DNA of 64,000 bases, taken from positions 1 to 64,000 of the forward strand of contig VGZG01000007.1 of the NCBI GenBank assembly GCA_016872675.1, given 5' to 3'. This stretch comes from Planctomycetota bacterium (GTDB taxonomy: Bacteria; Planctomycetota; UBA1135; UBA2386). Positions 41,349 to 50,321 of the stretch are shown piece after piece. The position numbers were made by a program, and so were the translations under genes. The notes under the pieces are model-generated. The model saw only the letters and a program-made list of their open reading frames with translations. It had not been told where the DNA came from and searched no databases. How positions within the stretch are numbered: the stretch's first letter is position 1; each line of letters begins with the position of its first letter.

Positions 41349-41382
41349 CGCGCAGGGAGAATCCGTACGGATTGCCTGCGCG
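41349..41382. promoter_or_regulatory. 34-bp nested dyad in divergent promoter region
   Basis: An outer repeat CGCGCAGG (41349-41356) and CCTGCGCG (41375-41382) encloses a perfect 14-bp palindrome AATCCGTACGGATT (41360-41373). It lies 17 bases upstream of the SGNH start and 45 bases upstream of the carbamoyltransferase ATG, a position suited to control both. It could be the binding site of a dimeric regulator or form a strong hairpin in leader RNA. No regulator gene is adjacent. Confidence 0.6.
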
Positions 41383-41427
41383 GAGGCAGAATGCAGGCGA
41401 TTATGCGTCGCTGCCGTCACGCCCCTG

Positions 41428-43260
41428 ATGTCGACCTATATCCTAGGCATCTCCGCCTTCTACCACGACTCCGCCGCCGCGTTGTTGCGCGACGGGGAGA
41501 TAGTCGCGGCCGCGCAGGAAGAGCGCTTCACCCGCAAGAAGCACGACCCGGGCTTTCCCGCCCGCGCCGTCGAGTTCTCCCTGCAGCAGGCGGGCATCAC
41601 CGCCAAGGACCTCGACTTCGTCGCCTTCTACGACAAGCCGATCCTGAAGTTCCACCGGCTGCTGGAGACCTACCTCGCGTTTGCGCCGGTCGGTCTATCG
41701 TCCTTCAAGCGCATGCTGCCGGTCTGGCTCGGCGACAAGTTGCACATGCGCGGCCTGCTGACCAAGAGCCTCGGCAGCAAGCCGAAGAACCGCTACGTCT
41801 TCCCTGAGCACCACGAGAGCCACGCGGCGAGCGCCTTCTTCCCGTCGCCGTTCGAGGAAGCGGCGGTGGTGACCATGGACGGCGTTGGCGAATGGGCGAC
41901 CACTTCGCTCGGCGTCGGCGAAGGCAACCGGATGCGGCTGCTGCGGGAGATCCGCTTCCCGCACTCGCTCGGCCTGCTCTACAGCGCCTTCACCTACTAC
42001 TGCGGCTTCAAGGTCAACAGCGGCGAGTACAAGCTGATGGGCCTCGCGCCCTACGGCGAGCCACGCTTCGAGAAGCCGATCCGCGATCACCTGATCGACA
42101 TCCGCGAGGACGGCAGCTACCGGCTCGACCTGTCGTACTTCAACTACTGCCAGGGGCTCACCATGACGAGCCCGAAGTTCCACGCGCTCTTCGGCATGCC
42201 GCCGCGCACGGCGGAGTCGCAGTTGGAGCAGGTCCACATGGACCTCGCCGCCTCGATCCAGAAGGTCACCGAGGACGTCATGCTGAAGACGGCCCGGCAC
42301 GCCCACAAGGTCACCGGCAAGAAGCACCTTTGTCTCGCCGGCGGCGTCGCGCTCAACTGCGTCGGCAACGGCGTGATCCTGCGCGAGAGCCCGTTCGAGA
42401 AGATCTGGATCCAGCCGGCGGCCGGCGACGCCGGCGGCGCGCTCGGCGCAGCACAACTGGTGTGGCACAATCTGCTCGGCAAGCCGCGCACGGTGCAGCC
42501 CACCGACAGCCAGCGTGGCAGCCTGCTCGGCCCGAAGTACGAGTCGAACGACATCAAGGCGTTCCTCGACGCGCAGGGCGTGATCTACGAGGAGCACAAG
42601 ACGGAGGAGGCGCTCGCCGACCGCGTTGCGCACCTGATCGAGCAGGAGAACGTGATCGGCTGGTTCCAGGGCCCGATGGAGTTCGGCCCGCGCGCACTGG
42701 GCTCGCGCAGCATCATCGGCGACGCCCGCTCGCCCAAGATGCAGAGCGTGATGAACCTCAAGATCAAGTTCCGCGAGTCGTTCCGGCCGTTCGCGCCGAT
42801 CGTCCTGCGCGAGCGCGCGAGCGAGTACTTCGACATCGAGCCGCAGCACGACAGCCCCTACATGCTGATCGTCGCGCCAGTGCGCCACGAGAAGCGCAAG
42901 CCGGTCGAAACCGGCGCCGTCGGCCTCGACAAGCTCAAGCAGCTGCGCTCGGTAGTGCCGGCCGTCACACACGTCGACTTCTCGGCGCGCCTGCAGACCG
43001 TCGACGGCGAGCGCAACCCGCGCCTCGCCCGACTCATGCGCCGCTTCGAGGAGCGCACCGGCTGTCCGGTGCTGATCAACACCAGCTTCAACGTCCGCGG
43101 CGAACCAATCGTCTGCACGCCGCAGGATGCGCTGCGCTGCTGCCTCGGCACCGAGATGGACGTCCTGGTGCTGGAGAACTTCGTGATCCGTCGCGCCGAG
43201 CAGAAGAGCCTTCCCGTCATCGATCGCGACAAGTACCTCGCGGCCTTCCAACTCGACTGA
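41428..43260 (+). CDS. Carbamoyltransferase (NodU/TobZ/CmcH family)
   Basis: ATG 41428 gives 610 aa. The N-terminal Kae1/YrdC-like catalytic domain has ILGISAFYHDSAAALLRDG, EERFTRKKHDPGFP, the metal-binding HHESHAASAFF and VVTMDGVGEW, and CLAGGVALNCVGNG. The C-terminal carbamoyl-phosphate domain has GPMEFGPRALGSRSIIGD, FRESFRPFAP and NTSFNVRGEPIVCTP. The family O-carbamoylates sugars or natural products using carbamoyl phosphate and ATP. It is followed by sxtJ-like and DUF5989 genes, a recurring trio. The substrate cannot be told from sequence; saxitoxin synthesis is not implied. Confidence 0.93.
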   Translation: MSTYILGISAFYHDSAAALLRDGEIVAAAQEERFTRKKHDPGFPARAVEFSLQQAGITAKDLDFVAFYDKPILKFHRLLETYLAFAPVGLSSFKRMLPVWLGDKLHMRGLLTKSLGSKPKNRYVFPEHHESHAASAFFPSPFEEAAVVTMDGVGEWATTSLGVGEGNRMRLLREIRFPHSLGLLYSAFTYYCGFKVNSGEYKLMGLAPYGEPRFEKPIRDHLIDIREDGSYRLDLSYFNYCQGLTMTSPKFHALFGMPPRTAESQLEQVHMDLAASIQKVTEDVMLKTARHAHKVTGKKHLCLAGGVALNCVGNGVILRESPFEKIWIQPAAGDAGGALGAAQLVWHNLLGKPRTVQPTDSQRGSLLGPKYESNDIKAFLDAQGVIYEEHKTEEALADRVAHLIEQENVIGWFQGPMEFGPRALGSRSIIGDARSPKMQSVMNLKIKFRESFRPFAPIVLRERASEYFDIEPQHDSPYMLIVAPVRHEKRKPVETGAVGLDKLKQLRSVVPAVTHVDFSARLQTVDGERNPRLARLMRRFEERTGCPVLINTSFNVRGEPIVCTPQDALRCCLGTEMDVLVLENFVIRRAEQKSLPVIDRDKYLAAFQLD

Positions 43261-43265
43261 CCGCC

Positions 43266-43712
43266 ATGAAGCTCCAACTCCAGCCCGATCGGCGCATGCT
43301 GCGCCAGTTCGCCTGGGCCGCGCTCGTCCTGCTGCCTGCAGTCGCATGGTTCTTGGCTCGGCGCCACGACCTGCCGACGCCGTGGGCGCTCGCCATCGGC
43401 GGCCTGGGCGTGCTCGTTGCCATCGCCCAGATCGGCGCCTTCTGCGTCAGCGAGGCGCTCGGCGCCCTGCTCGAGAAGGCGATCACCAAGCCCGTCTTCC
43501 AGGGGCTGATGGTCGTCGCGTTTCCGATCGGCCTCGTCGTCTCGACCGTGCTGATCGCGGCGATCTTCTACGTGGTGATCACGCCGATCGGCCTCGTCTT
43601 CCGTATCATCGGGCGCGACGCGATGGGCAAGCGCTTCGACAAGTCCGCGCCCTCCTACTGGCACGTGCGCGGCGCGCCGCGTCCCACCACCAGCTACTTC
43701 AAGCTCTACTGA
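43266..43712 (+). CDS. SxtJ-family membrane protein
   Basis: ATG 43266 lies 5 bases after the carbamoyltransferase stop and gives 148 aa. Three or four helices are predicted (FAWAALVLLPAVAWFLA; ALAIGGLGVLVAIAQIGAF; FQGLMVVAFPIGLVVSTVLIAAIFYVVITPIGLVF), followed by the diagnostic tail RIIGRDAMGKRFDKSAPSYWHVR. SxtJ-like proteins are named after the saxitoxin cluster but are widespread beside carbamoyltransferases. The function is unknown; a membrane partner that brings substrate to the transferase is inferred. Confidence 0.85.
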   Translation: MKLQLQPDRRMLRQFAWAALVLLPAVAWFLARRHDLPTPWALAIGGLGVLVAIAQIGAFCVSEALGALLEKAITKPVFQGLMVVAFPIGLVVSTVLIAAIFYVVITPIGLVFRIIGRDAMGKRFDKSAPSYWHVRGAPRPTTSYFKLY

Positions 43713-43720
43713 GTCCAGCC

Positions 43721-43930
43721 ATGACCTCCCCCAACGACAAATCGTCGCAGGAAGACTTCCTGCAGGCCGCGAAAGGCAAGGAGCGCGGCATCGTCGCCGA
43801 GTTCATCGCCTTCATGGCCGAGAACAAACTCTGGTGGATGACGCCGATCCTGATCGTCTTCGGCCTCGTCGGCGTTCTGCTGCTCTTGGGCGCCACCGGC
43901 TTCGCGCCGTTCATCTACACGATGTGGTGA
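43721..43930 (+). CDS. DUF5989 small membrane protein
   Basis: ATG 43721 gives 69 aa with an amphipathic N-terminal part ([28 protein letters not shown]) and one helix ([19 protein letters not shown]), ending PFIYTMW. This matches DUF5989, regularly encoded after SxtJ-like genes. It is the third gene of the operon and is followed by a strong hairpin. Confidence 0.85.
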   Translation: MTSPNDKSSQEDFLQAAKGKERGIVAEFIAFMAENKLWWMTPILIVFGLVGVLLLLGATGFAPFIYTMW

Positions 43931-43940
43931 TCGGCCCCAT

Positions 43941-43964
43941 GGCGGCGGGGCTTCCCCCGCCGCC
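43941..43964 (+). terminator. Strong GC hairpin after the carbamoyltransferase operon
   Basis: GGCGGCGGGG (43941-43950) pairs exactly with CCCCGCCGCC (43955-43964) around a CTTC loop, a 10-bp perfect stem. It starts 11 bases after the DUF5989 stop and precedes the sigma-factor gene. No run of T follows. Confidence 0.6.
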
Positions 43965-44057
43965 GGTCCCAATACGAGCCGGACTTCGCCGCCGAGCGCG
44001 CACCGACCCGTGTCCCGGGTCGATGCCTCCGTTGCCACACACACGACGGAGACAGCC

Positions 44058-44918
44058 ATGCGCGACCACGGCCTGGACACCTACCTGTCCGACATCAACG
44101 AAGTTCCGCTCCTGACCGCCAAGCAGGAGATTGAGCTCGCCAAGCGCATCCAGCGCGGCGACTTGTCGGCCCGCGAGCACATGATCCGCGCCAACCTGCG
44201 GCTCGTGGTTTCGATCGCCAAGAACTACGTCAACCGCGGCCTCGCGTTCATGGACCTGATCGAGGAGGGCAACATCGGGCTGATGCGCGCGGTCGAGAAG
44301 TTCGACCCGAAGGCGGGGTGCCGCTTCTCCACCTACGCGACTTGGTGGATCAAGCAGGGCATCCGCCGCGCGCTCGTCAACACGGTGAAGACCGTGCGCG
44401 TGCCCAACTACATGGCCGAGATCGTCGCGCGCTGGAAGGCGACGGCGCTCGAGCTGAGCTACAAGCTCGGCCGTCAGGCCCGCACCTCGGAGATCGCCGA
44501 GCAGCTCGGCATCCCAGAAGCCAACTGGGACATCGTGCGCGAGACCGTGCAGGTGACCTCGCAGCCGACGATCTTGATGAGCGATGACCAGGCGGCCAGC
44601 TTCGCCGATTCGATAGAGGACACGCGCCAACTGGGGCCCGAGGAACAGACGCACTCGGCGATGGAGATCAGCCGGCTGCGCGAACTGCTCGAGGGCCTCG
44701 ATGCGCGCGAGAGCCGCATCCTCAAGCTGCGCTTCGGCATCGGCACGGAGTCGCCGCTGACGCTCAAGGAGATCGGCAAGCGCTTCGGCCTCACGCGCGA
44801 GCGTGTCCGGCAGATGGAGCAGCAGGCGCTCGGCCGCCTCGCCGAGGTGCTCTCGCGCGAGTTCGGCGAGGAAGTGCGCGCCGAGGCGCCGCGCCGCCGC
44901 GTCACCGCCGGGCCGTGA
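44058..44918 (+). CDS. Sigma-70 family RNA polymerase sigma factor (RpoD/SigA-like, compact)
   Basis: ATG 44058 has GGAGA about 6-9 bases upstream and gives 286 aa. It begins at region 1.2 ([25 protein letters not shown]), continues with regions 2.1-2.4 ([54 protein letters not shown]), region 3 (TSEIAEQLG) and region 4.2 ([25 protein letters not shown]). Region 1.1 and the non-conserved insert are missing, so it is a group 2-like factor; whether it is the housekeeping one cannot be told. It probably directs stress or growth-phase promoters. Confidence 0.92.
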   Translation: MRDHGLDTYLSDINEVPLLTAKQEIELAKRIQRGDLSAREHMIRANLRLVVSIAKNYVNRGLAFMDLIEEGNIGLMRAVEKFDPKAGCRFSTYATWWIKQGIRRALVNTVKTVRVPNYMAEIVARWKATALELSYKLGRQARTSEIAEQLGIPEANWDIVRETVQVTSQPTILMSDDQAASFADSIEDTRQLGPEEQTHSAMEISRLRELLEGLDARESRILKLRFGIGTESPLTLKEIGKRFGLTRERVRQMEQQALGRLAEVLSREFGEEVRAEAPRRRVTAGP

Positions 44919-44949
44919 CGCGCGGACTGCGCGGGCGTAGCGTGGTCGC

Positions 44950-46122
44950 ATGATCCGCAACGCCCGCGTCGCCGACGACGGCGGCACGTCGCTTTACGTG
45001 CACGTGCCGTTCTGCGTCGTGAAGTGCGGCTACTGCGACTTCAACTCGTACGTCATCGAGGATCGCTCGATCCACGACGTATTCCTCGACGCGCTCGACG
45101 CCGAGCTGCGGTCGGCTTGGCGCTTCGGCGCGCCGACCACGGTGTTCGTCGGCGGCGGCACGCCGAGCCTGCTCGATCCCGTGCGCCTGCTCAGGCTGTT
45201 CGAGGTGATCAACCGGCACGTGTCGCTGCGGGCGTGCGCCGAGGTCACGATGGAGGCCAACCCTGAGAGCGTGACGCAGGAGAAGGCGGCGATCGCGCGC
45301 GCCGCTGGCGTCAATCGCATGAGCATGGGCGTGCAGACCTTCCATGCCCGGCACCTGCGGTTCCTCGATCGCGCGCACTCGGCGGAGCGCGCCGAGGCGG
45401 CGTTCGCAGAGTTGCGCGCCGCCGGCTGCGACAACGTCAGCGTCGACCTGATGTTCGGCGTCCCCGGCGAGACGGTTGACGAGTGGCGGCAGGATCTCGA
45501 GCGGGCGCTGGCGCTGCGGCCCGATCACCTGTCCTGCTACAACCTGACCTTCGAGCCGGGCACCAAGCTGCATCACGCGGTGGAGCAAGGCCGCGTGCAG
45601 CCCAACGACGAGGACGCCGATCGCGCGATGTTCCTGCACACACGCGAGCGCCTCGCCGAAGATGGCTTCGACGCCTACGAGGTCAGTAACTTCGCCGGCC
45701 GCGGCGGGCCGTCGCGACACAACGACCACTACTGGCGGCAGGGCGACTACGTCGGCGTCGGCCCCGGCGCGTCAAGCCACCGCCAAGGCGTGCGCTGGAC
45801 CAACCTCAAGCCGGTCGAGTCGTGGGCCAAGGCGGCGCTTGCTGGCCTGCCGGCTGCGGGCAGCGCCGAGACGCTGCGGCCGCGGCAGCGGGCCGCCGAG
45901 GCGATCTGGCTCGGTCTGCGCCGGCGCGACGGCATCGATGTGGCGGCGATCGGCGCACGACTCGGCGTCGACGTCGAGCGCGCGTTCGGCGCGATCCGCG
46001 ATCGCCACGTTGCCGCCGGGGCGCTGGCTCGCGACGGCGGTGGGATCCGGCTGACCGCGGCGGGCCTGCTGCTCGCCGACCGCGTCAGCGGCGAATTCCT
46101 TGGCGCCGGGCTCGACGGCTGA
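44950..46122 (+). CDS. hemW: HemW-family radical SAM protein (haem chaperone)
   Basis: The 390-aa product carries the radical-SAM cluster CVVKCGYC (Cys22, Cys26, Cys29), GGGTPSLL and EANPES early motifs, and the HemW-specific haem-binding motif HNDHYW followed by YVGVGPGASS. The C-terminal HemN-type domain includes EAIWLGLRRRDGID. HemW is a haem chaperone, not a coproporphyrinogen oxidase, despite frequent misannotation. It is 31 bases downstream of the sigma gene and might be cotranscribed. Confidence 0.92.
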   Translation: MIRNARVADDGGTSLYVHVPFCVVKCGYCDFNSYVIEDRSIHDVFLDALDAELRSAWRFGAPTTVFVGGGTPSLLDPVRLLRLFEVINRHVSLRACAEVTMEANPESVTQEKAAIARAAGVNRMSMGVQTFHARHLRFLDRAHSAERAEAAFAELRAAGCDNVSVDLMFGVPGETVDEWRQDLERALALRPDHLSCYNLTFEPGTKLHHAVEQGRVQPNDEDADRAMFLHTRERLAEDGFDAYEVSNFAGRGGPSRHNDHYWRQGDYVGVGPGASSHRQGVRWTNLKPVESWAKAALAGLPAAGSAETLRPRQRAAEAIWLGLRRRDGIDVAAIGARLGVDVERAFGAIRDRHVAAGALARDGGGIRLTAAGLLLADRVSGEFLGAGLDG

Positions 46123-46144
46123 CGTCGCAGTCGGCGCGCGCCCG

Positions 46145-48016
46145 TCAGAAATTCCGTAGGCCGACGACCGCGGCAGACAGGGGGATTGCGACCAACGCGC
46201 CGAGCACGTAGACCTCGGGGCCGAACGGGCTGGTCGTCGTCGTGACCGTGCCGTTGACGTCGGTGCGCTGGTACGAGACCGACGGGAATAGGTGCTTGGT
46301 CAGCGTCGCCGAGTCCGGGATCTGCGCGGTGTCGAGCGGGATGTCCTCGCCGAGCGGGATGAATCCAAGCACGCCGGTCGCCATCTGGTAGTAGCTCTCG
46401 AACGTCGACTTCCAGTCGGTGTAGCTGATGCTGGTGACGCCTTGCGGCATCGAGGCGGCGATCGACGCGAACTCCTTGCTGCCGCGGATGTCGCCCTTCG
46501 GCTCGTCCTCCTTGCGGTCGAGGCGGGCGAACGCGCGCTTGACGTCGCTCGGCGTGAAGCACACCACCATGTAGCCGTTCTTGAACGCGAACGTCGGCTG
46601 ATAGGACTCGAGCGGGTTCATGCCGCCGAATTGCTCGATGTCCTCAAGGCCAAGCCGGACCTGGTAGGCCTTGATGCCGCGCTTCTCGCCCTCCTCGATC
46701 TCGATGCGGCCATCGCTGAGCGCGGCGAGGGCCTTCAGCGCCTTCACCAGCCGCTGCTCGTCGGTGACCTTGACGAGCAGCGTCGCCTCGGGCGGCGCGT
46801 TGATTTGCCCCATCGGCAGCGACCACCATGCGTAGTGGTCGCCGATCGTGCCGACGAGGTCGTCGCGCAGCTTGAAGCCGATCTGTTGTTCCATCGCGGC
46901 GATCTGCTCGCGCGCCTTCTTGCCGATCTCCGGGTCGTAGGCGTCGACGCCGCGCAGCACGGCGTCGTAGTACCAGCCGAGGTCGAGCATGCTGCTGCCG
47001 AGGCCCACCGCGTCCTTGGGCACCCACTTGAGGAACGACATGTCGACGGTCTTCGCCGCCGCCGTCGTGGCCGCCGCCGTGTCGCCGCTCAGGGTCGCGC
47101 TCATGCCGCGGCTCATCGCCTTGCCGTCGGCGTAGACGTACGACATCGCCAGCGGGCCGAGGTCGCTCAGGCCCATCGCCTTGATCGCGCGCCGCACGCC
47201 CTCCACGTCGAGGTCGCCGATCTGCCCCATCTCGGCGCCAATGCCAAGACCGGCCATGGCGACGTCGAGGAAGCCGGTCGGACGCAGGTACAGCTGCATC
47301 TCGGCGCCCTTGTCGTCGATCGCGCCAAGCGACGACTGGAAGGCTGGCGTCGCGCCCAGGATCGGCGTCTTCGCGGCCATCGCGGTCACCGTCTCGCGGA
47401 CCTCGTCGATCAGCGTGCCGATGACGATGCCCCGGCCGAGCATCGCGATGTGCAGGCCCATCTTGATGCCCGACTCCTCGGGCGGCGCGTACGAGACGAT
47501 CTTGACCTCGCCGACCTTGGTCTCGCTGCGCGTGAGCTGGCCTTCGCTGCGTTCGTCGAGCTGCTTCAGGCCCATTTCGAGCAAGGCCATCCACGTCGGC
47601 GCGGTGGCGCCGAAGTTGACGTGCAGCATCAGGCCGACCTCGGGCTGCGGGCCGAAGTCGCCCATGCCGAGGCCGAGCTTGGTGATCGCGGCGGTCATGC
47701 CCTGCACGCGCAGGCTCATCACCGCATCGGGATCGACGGGCAGCGCGCCCGCCTTGTGCTGCTCGCGCGCCTGCCCCAGCGCCTCGTCGACCCGCTTGCC
47801 GAGCATCGCCATCAGGTCGCCGACGAACGCCTGGACGTCCGGCTCGGCCCACATCTTGGCGAGCGGCATGGCCTGGAACTCGGCGTAGGAGCCCGGCAGG
47901 TCGGGCATCGTCGCGGCCGCGATGGTGTCCTTCGGCAGGTAGGCCAGGATCGACTGCTGCGCGGCCAACGGCGCTAGCAGCAGGGCCGGCAGGAATAGAC
48001 AGGAGATCGGCTTCAT
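46145..48016 (-). CDS. Secreted DUF3352-like protein of unknown function
   Basis: The 623-aa product has a signal peptide (MKPISCLFLPALLLAPLAAQ). The body alternates strands and amphipathic helices: ILAYLPKDTIAAATMPDLPG, a segment FLDVAMAGLGIGAEMGQIGD, FLKWVPKDAVGLGSSMLDLGWYY, and ATLLVKVTDEQRLVKAL. The repeated lipid-handling-like pattern VPKDAVG...LD resembles DUF3352 proteins. A hydrophobic C-terminal segment (YVLGALVAIPLSAAVVGL) may anchor it. It is convergent with hemW. No catalytic motif is visible. Confidence 0.65.
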   Translation of the reverse strand: MKPISCLFLPALLLAPLAAQQSILAYLPKDTIAAATMPDLPGSYAEFQAMPLAKMWAEPDVQAFVGDLMAMLGKRVDEALGQAREQHKAGALPVDPDAVMSLRVQGMTAAITKLGLGMGDFGPQPEVGLMLHVNFGATAPTWMALLEMGLKQLDERSEGQLTRSETKVGEVKIVSYAPPEESGIKMGLHIAMLGRGIVIGTLIDEVRETVTAMAAKTPILGATPAFQSSLGAIDDKGAEMQLYLRPTGFLDVAMAGLGIGAEMGQIGDLDVEGVRRAIKAMGLSDLGPLAMSYVYADGKAMSRGMSATLSGDTAAATTAAAKTVDMSFLKWVPKDAVGLGSSMLDLGWYYDAVLRGVDAYDPEIGKKAREQIAAMEQQIGFKLRDDLVGTIGDHYAWWSLPMGQINAPPEATLLVKVTDEQRLVKALKALAALSDGRIEIEEGEKRGIKAYQVRLGLEDIEQFGGMNPLESYQPTFAFKNGYMVVCFTPSDVKRAFARLDRKEDEPKGDIRGSKEFASIAASMPQGVTSISYTDWKSTFESYYQMATGVLGFIPLGEDIPLDTAQIPDSATLTKHLFPSVSYQRTDVNGTVTTTTSPFGPEVYVLGALVAIPLSAAVVGLRNF

Positions 48017-48126
48017 GGTGTGACTTCGGGTCGGTGGGATTGCGGCAGAACTGCTGCGCGGAGAGTGGCCGGTATTGCCCAGGACCTGTCACGGCGTAGG
48101 CCGCGAGCGGGCGCCGGGCACTGGGC

Positions 48127-49488
48127 TCACGAGCCCTTGGCGATGACTTGCTGCAGGTAGGCGACGACCTTCGCTTCGTCGGCGATCAGTTGAGCCTCGA
48201 GCTTGGACACTACCTTGTCGAGGCTACCCTTGCCGGCGCCCGACAGCAGGTCGGTGACGCCCTTCAGCGCCTCGGTCGCCTTGGCGTCGCCGCCGTGCAG
48301 GCAAAAGGAGAGTAGGACGCCCGCCTGGAAGAGGTTGTAGTCGATGTCCTTCGACTCCATGTCGCCGCTGATCGCGAAGCCGGAGAAGAACGACTTCAGG
48401 TTGCGCACGCCGCCCTTCTGCACGTGCTGCTTGCCGAACCACGACGCATCGCCGTCGTTGTCGAGGCGCGACGTGTAGGAGCCGATGCCGTGCAGCAGCC
48501 ACAGCGGCAGGTCGTGGCCGCCGTCCTCGGCGACGCCGTGCGCGTACGCGATCGCGGCGCAGTGGCGAATGTAGCGCTGGCCCCAGTCCTTCTGGTTGAA
48601 GCAGATCGCCGGGCGCACCGCGCCGACCAGCGGCAGCATCATGTTGGCCTCCTCGCGCATCAGGAACGCGCCGCACGCATCGGTGCCGTCGCCGAAGGCC
48701 TGGCCGAATTCGCGGAACTCCGACTCCGTGGCGGCAACCACCACGACCGGACGTTGCGTCGCCGGCACGATGCGCGCACCGACGATCGGCTGCACCTTTT
48801 CCACGGCGGCGTCGACGAGGCCCTTGAGCTCCTCGATCTTGGCGAGGCCGAGTGTGCTGACGAACGCGCCGTGCTTGGTGCGCACAACCCACGGCCGCTT
48901 GGGGTCGCTGTGGAACGTGTCCGCCTCCTTGGCGTCGACCCAGCGGTCGCCGCCGATGGGGTAGTACTTGCCCTGTGCCTTCTCGAGGTTCCTGGCGTCG
49001 ATCAACTCGCCGGTGTCCGGGTGGCGGACCTTGCCGGTCTGCAGCGCGACGAGCTCCTCCTTCGTCACCACCTGGCCGTCGTGCCAGAACACGCCGCGCT
49101 TGGCGTCGGCGGCCTTGTCCTTCTCGACCCAGACGCCGCTGGCCTCGACGAAGCCCTTGGCCGCGTACTCGGCGGCGAGCGCCTTCTTGCGCAGCGCGTC
49201 GGCGTCCTTCGCCGCCATCCACTTGCCTTCGATCAGCTGGTTGCCGAGCGCCTCATTGGCGCCGGCATGGTCCGGCTTGACCTTGAGCACGGCCTCGAAG
49301 AGACGCTTGGCGTCGACCGCGAGCGCCTTCTCCTTCGCCCACTTCGCCGTCTCGAACAACTTCTCCGGGTCCTTCTTCGCCGCGGTCTCCTTCGCCTTCA
49401 GCTCGCTCTTGAGTTGCGCGGCGGACTGGGCGAGCGCTGGCGCGAGCGCCAACAGCATGACGAAGAGACAGCGGCGGATCGTGTGCAT
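48127..49488 (-). CDS. Secreted pseudo-metallopeptidase-like protein
   Basis: The 453-aa product has a signal peptide (CLFVMLLALAPALAQ) and a Lys/Ala-rich helical N-terminus (LKSELKAKETAAKKDPEKLFETAKWAKEK) with TPR-like turns. The middle part aligns by eye with gluzincin-type peptidases: QRYIRHCAAIAYAHG sits where HExxH occurs, and DLPLWLLHGIGSYTS where PxWFxEGxAxx occurs. The catalytic Glu, the second His and the third ligand Glu are missing, so it is probably inactive. An active relative is encoded at 59.4 kb. It follows the DUF3352-like gene on the same strand. Confidence 0.6.
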   Translation of the reverse strand: MHTIRRCLFVMLLALAPALAQSAAQLKSELKAKETAAKKDPEKLFETAKWAKEKALAVDAKRLFEAVLKVKPDHAGANEALGNQLIEGKWMAAKDADALRKKALAAEYAAKGFVEASGVWVEKDKAADAKRGVFWHDGQVVTKEELVALQTGKVRHPDTGELIDARNLEKAQGKYYPIGGDRWVDAKEADTFHSDPKRPWVVRTKHGAFVSTLGLAKIEELKGLVDAAVEKVQPIVGARIVPATQRPVVVVAATESEFREFGQAFGDGTDACGAFLMREEANMMLPLVGAVRPAICFNQKDWGQRYIRHCAAIAYAHGVAEDGGHDLPLWLLHGIGSYTSRLDNDGDASWFGKQHVQKGGVRNLKSFFSGFAISGDMESKDIDYNLFQAGVLLSFCLHGGDAKATEALKGVTDLLSGAGKGSLDKVVSKLEAQLIADEAKVVAYLQQVIAKGS

Positions 49489-49529
49489 CGGGTGGAGTTC
49501 TCGGGTTGGTTGCGTGCGTCAGCGCGCGA

Positions 49530-50141
49530 TCACGCCTTGCGCCGCTTGGCGTCGGGCGCGAAGTGGTTCCAGGAGTCCATGCGCTGGCTCGGGCGCAGCG
49601 TCAGGTATGGCGTCCAGCGCGGACGTGCCGGGGCGCGCAGCAGGCGCAGTCCGGATTCCTTCAGCGTGCGGTCGGCCTTGCGAGCGTTGCAGCCGACGCA
49701 GGCGATCACGCAGTTCTCCCAGTTGGTCATGCCGCCGCGCGACCGCGGCAACACGTGGTCGACGCTGAGATGGTTGTTGGTGCAGCGCCAGCCGCAGTAC
49801 TGGCAGGTGAAGTCATCGCGGAGGAAGAGATTGCGGCGCGTGAATGGCGCCTCGTGGCACGGCACGCGGTCGTAGTGCGACAGCAGCACGACCTCGGGCG
49901 CTTGGACACGCACGCTTGGCGAGCGGATAGCGTTGATCTCGTTGACGACCGGCTGGCGGACCCATTCCCCGAACGTGAACGTCGACAGCGACTCCGGGCA
50001 GACGATCCGGGCTGCTTCACGGAAGACCATGACCAGGGCGCGCCGAACCGTCGTGACGTGCACCGGCCGCCAGGAGCGATTGAGGACGAGCGTCGCTCGG
50101 TCGAGCAGATCCGTCCTCCGAGCGTCGTGGTTGGTCCGCAT
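49530..50141 (-). CDS. HNH endonuclease
   Basis: ATG 50141 gives 203 aa. The N-terminus TLVLNRSWRPVHVTTVRRALVM is characteristic of the COG1403 HNH subgroup common in planctomycetes and myxobacteria. The HNH zinc site is FTCQYCGWRC, then HLSVDHVLPRSRGG, then TNWENCVIACVGCNARKADR. Length and domain match stand-alone housekeeping HNH proteins, not intron or restriction enzymes. The biological role is unknown. It is divergent from the lipoprotein at 50.3 kb. Confidence 0.9.
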   Translation of the reverse strand: MRTNHDARRTDLLDRATLVLNRSWRPVHVTTVRRALVMVFREAARIVCPESLSTFTFGEWVRQPVVNEINAIRSPSVRVQAPEVVLLSHYDRVPCHEAPFTRRNLFLRDDFTCQYCGWRCTNNHLSVDHVLPRSRGGMTNWENCVIACVGCNARKADRTLKESGLRLLRAPARPRWTPYLTLRPSQRMDSWNHFAPDAKRRKA

Positions 50142-50250
50142 GTCTGTGGAATGGGCGCCGCCGTGGCGGACGGAGCAGCCGGGGATTCTAGGTCGGGCCC
50201 GGAAGCGGCGGAACTGCCCCCTGCCCGCGCCTTTCAGCCGGCGGCGGTCG

Positions 50251-50279
50251 TTGCGGGCGTTCCCAACTGTAGCTAGACT
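50251..50279 (+). promoter_or_regulatory. Candidate sigma-70-type promoter for the 50.3-kb lipoprotein operon
   Basis: TTGCGG and TAGACT are separated by 17 bases, matching the -35/-10 consensus at 4 and 4 of 6 positions. A start near 50286 would give a leader of about 36 bases with GAGGA just before ATG 50322. Confidence 0.4.
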
Positions 50280-50321
50280 TCGCCCCCCCATTTCCCGAAG
50301 CCAGTAGCCCTGCGAGGAAGC

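Noticed and set aside
41428-43930. Saxitoxin-type biosynthesis cluster suggested by the SxtJ-like gene
   Set aside because: Only the SxtJ-like membrane protein and a generic carbamoyltransferase are present; no polyketide, amidinotransferase or other sxt-type genes are nearby.
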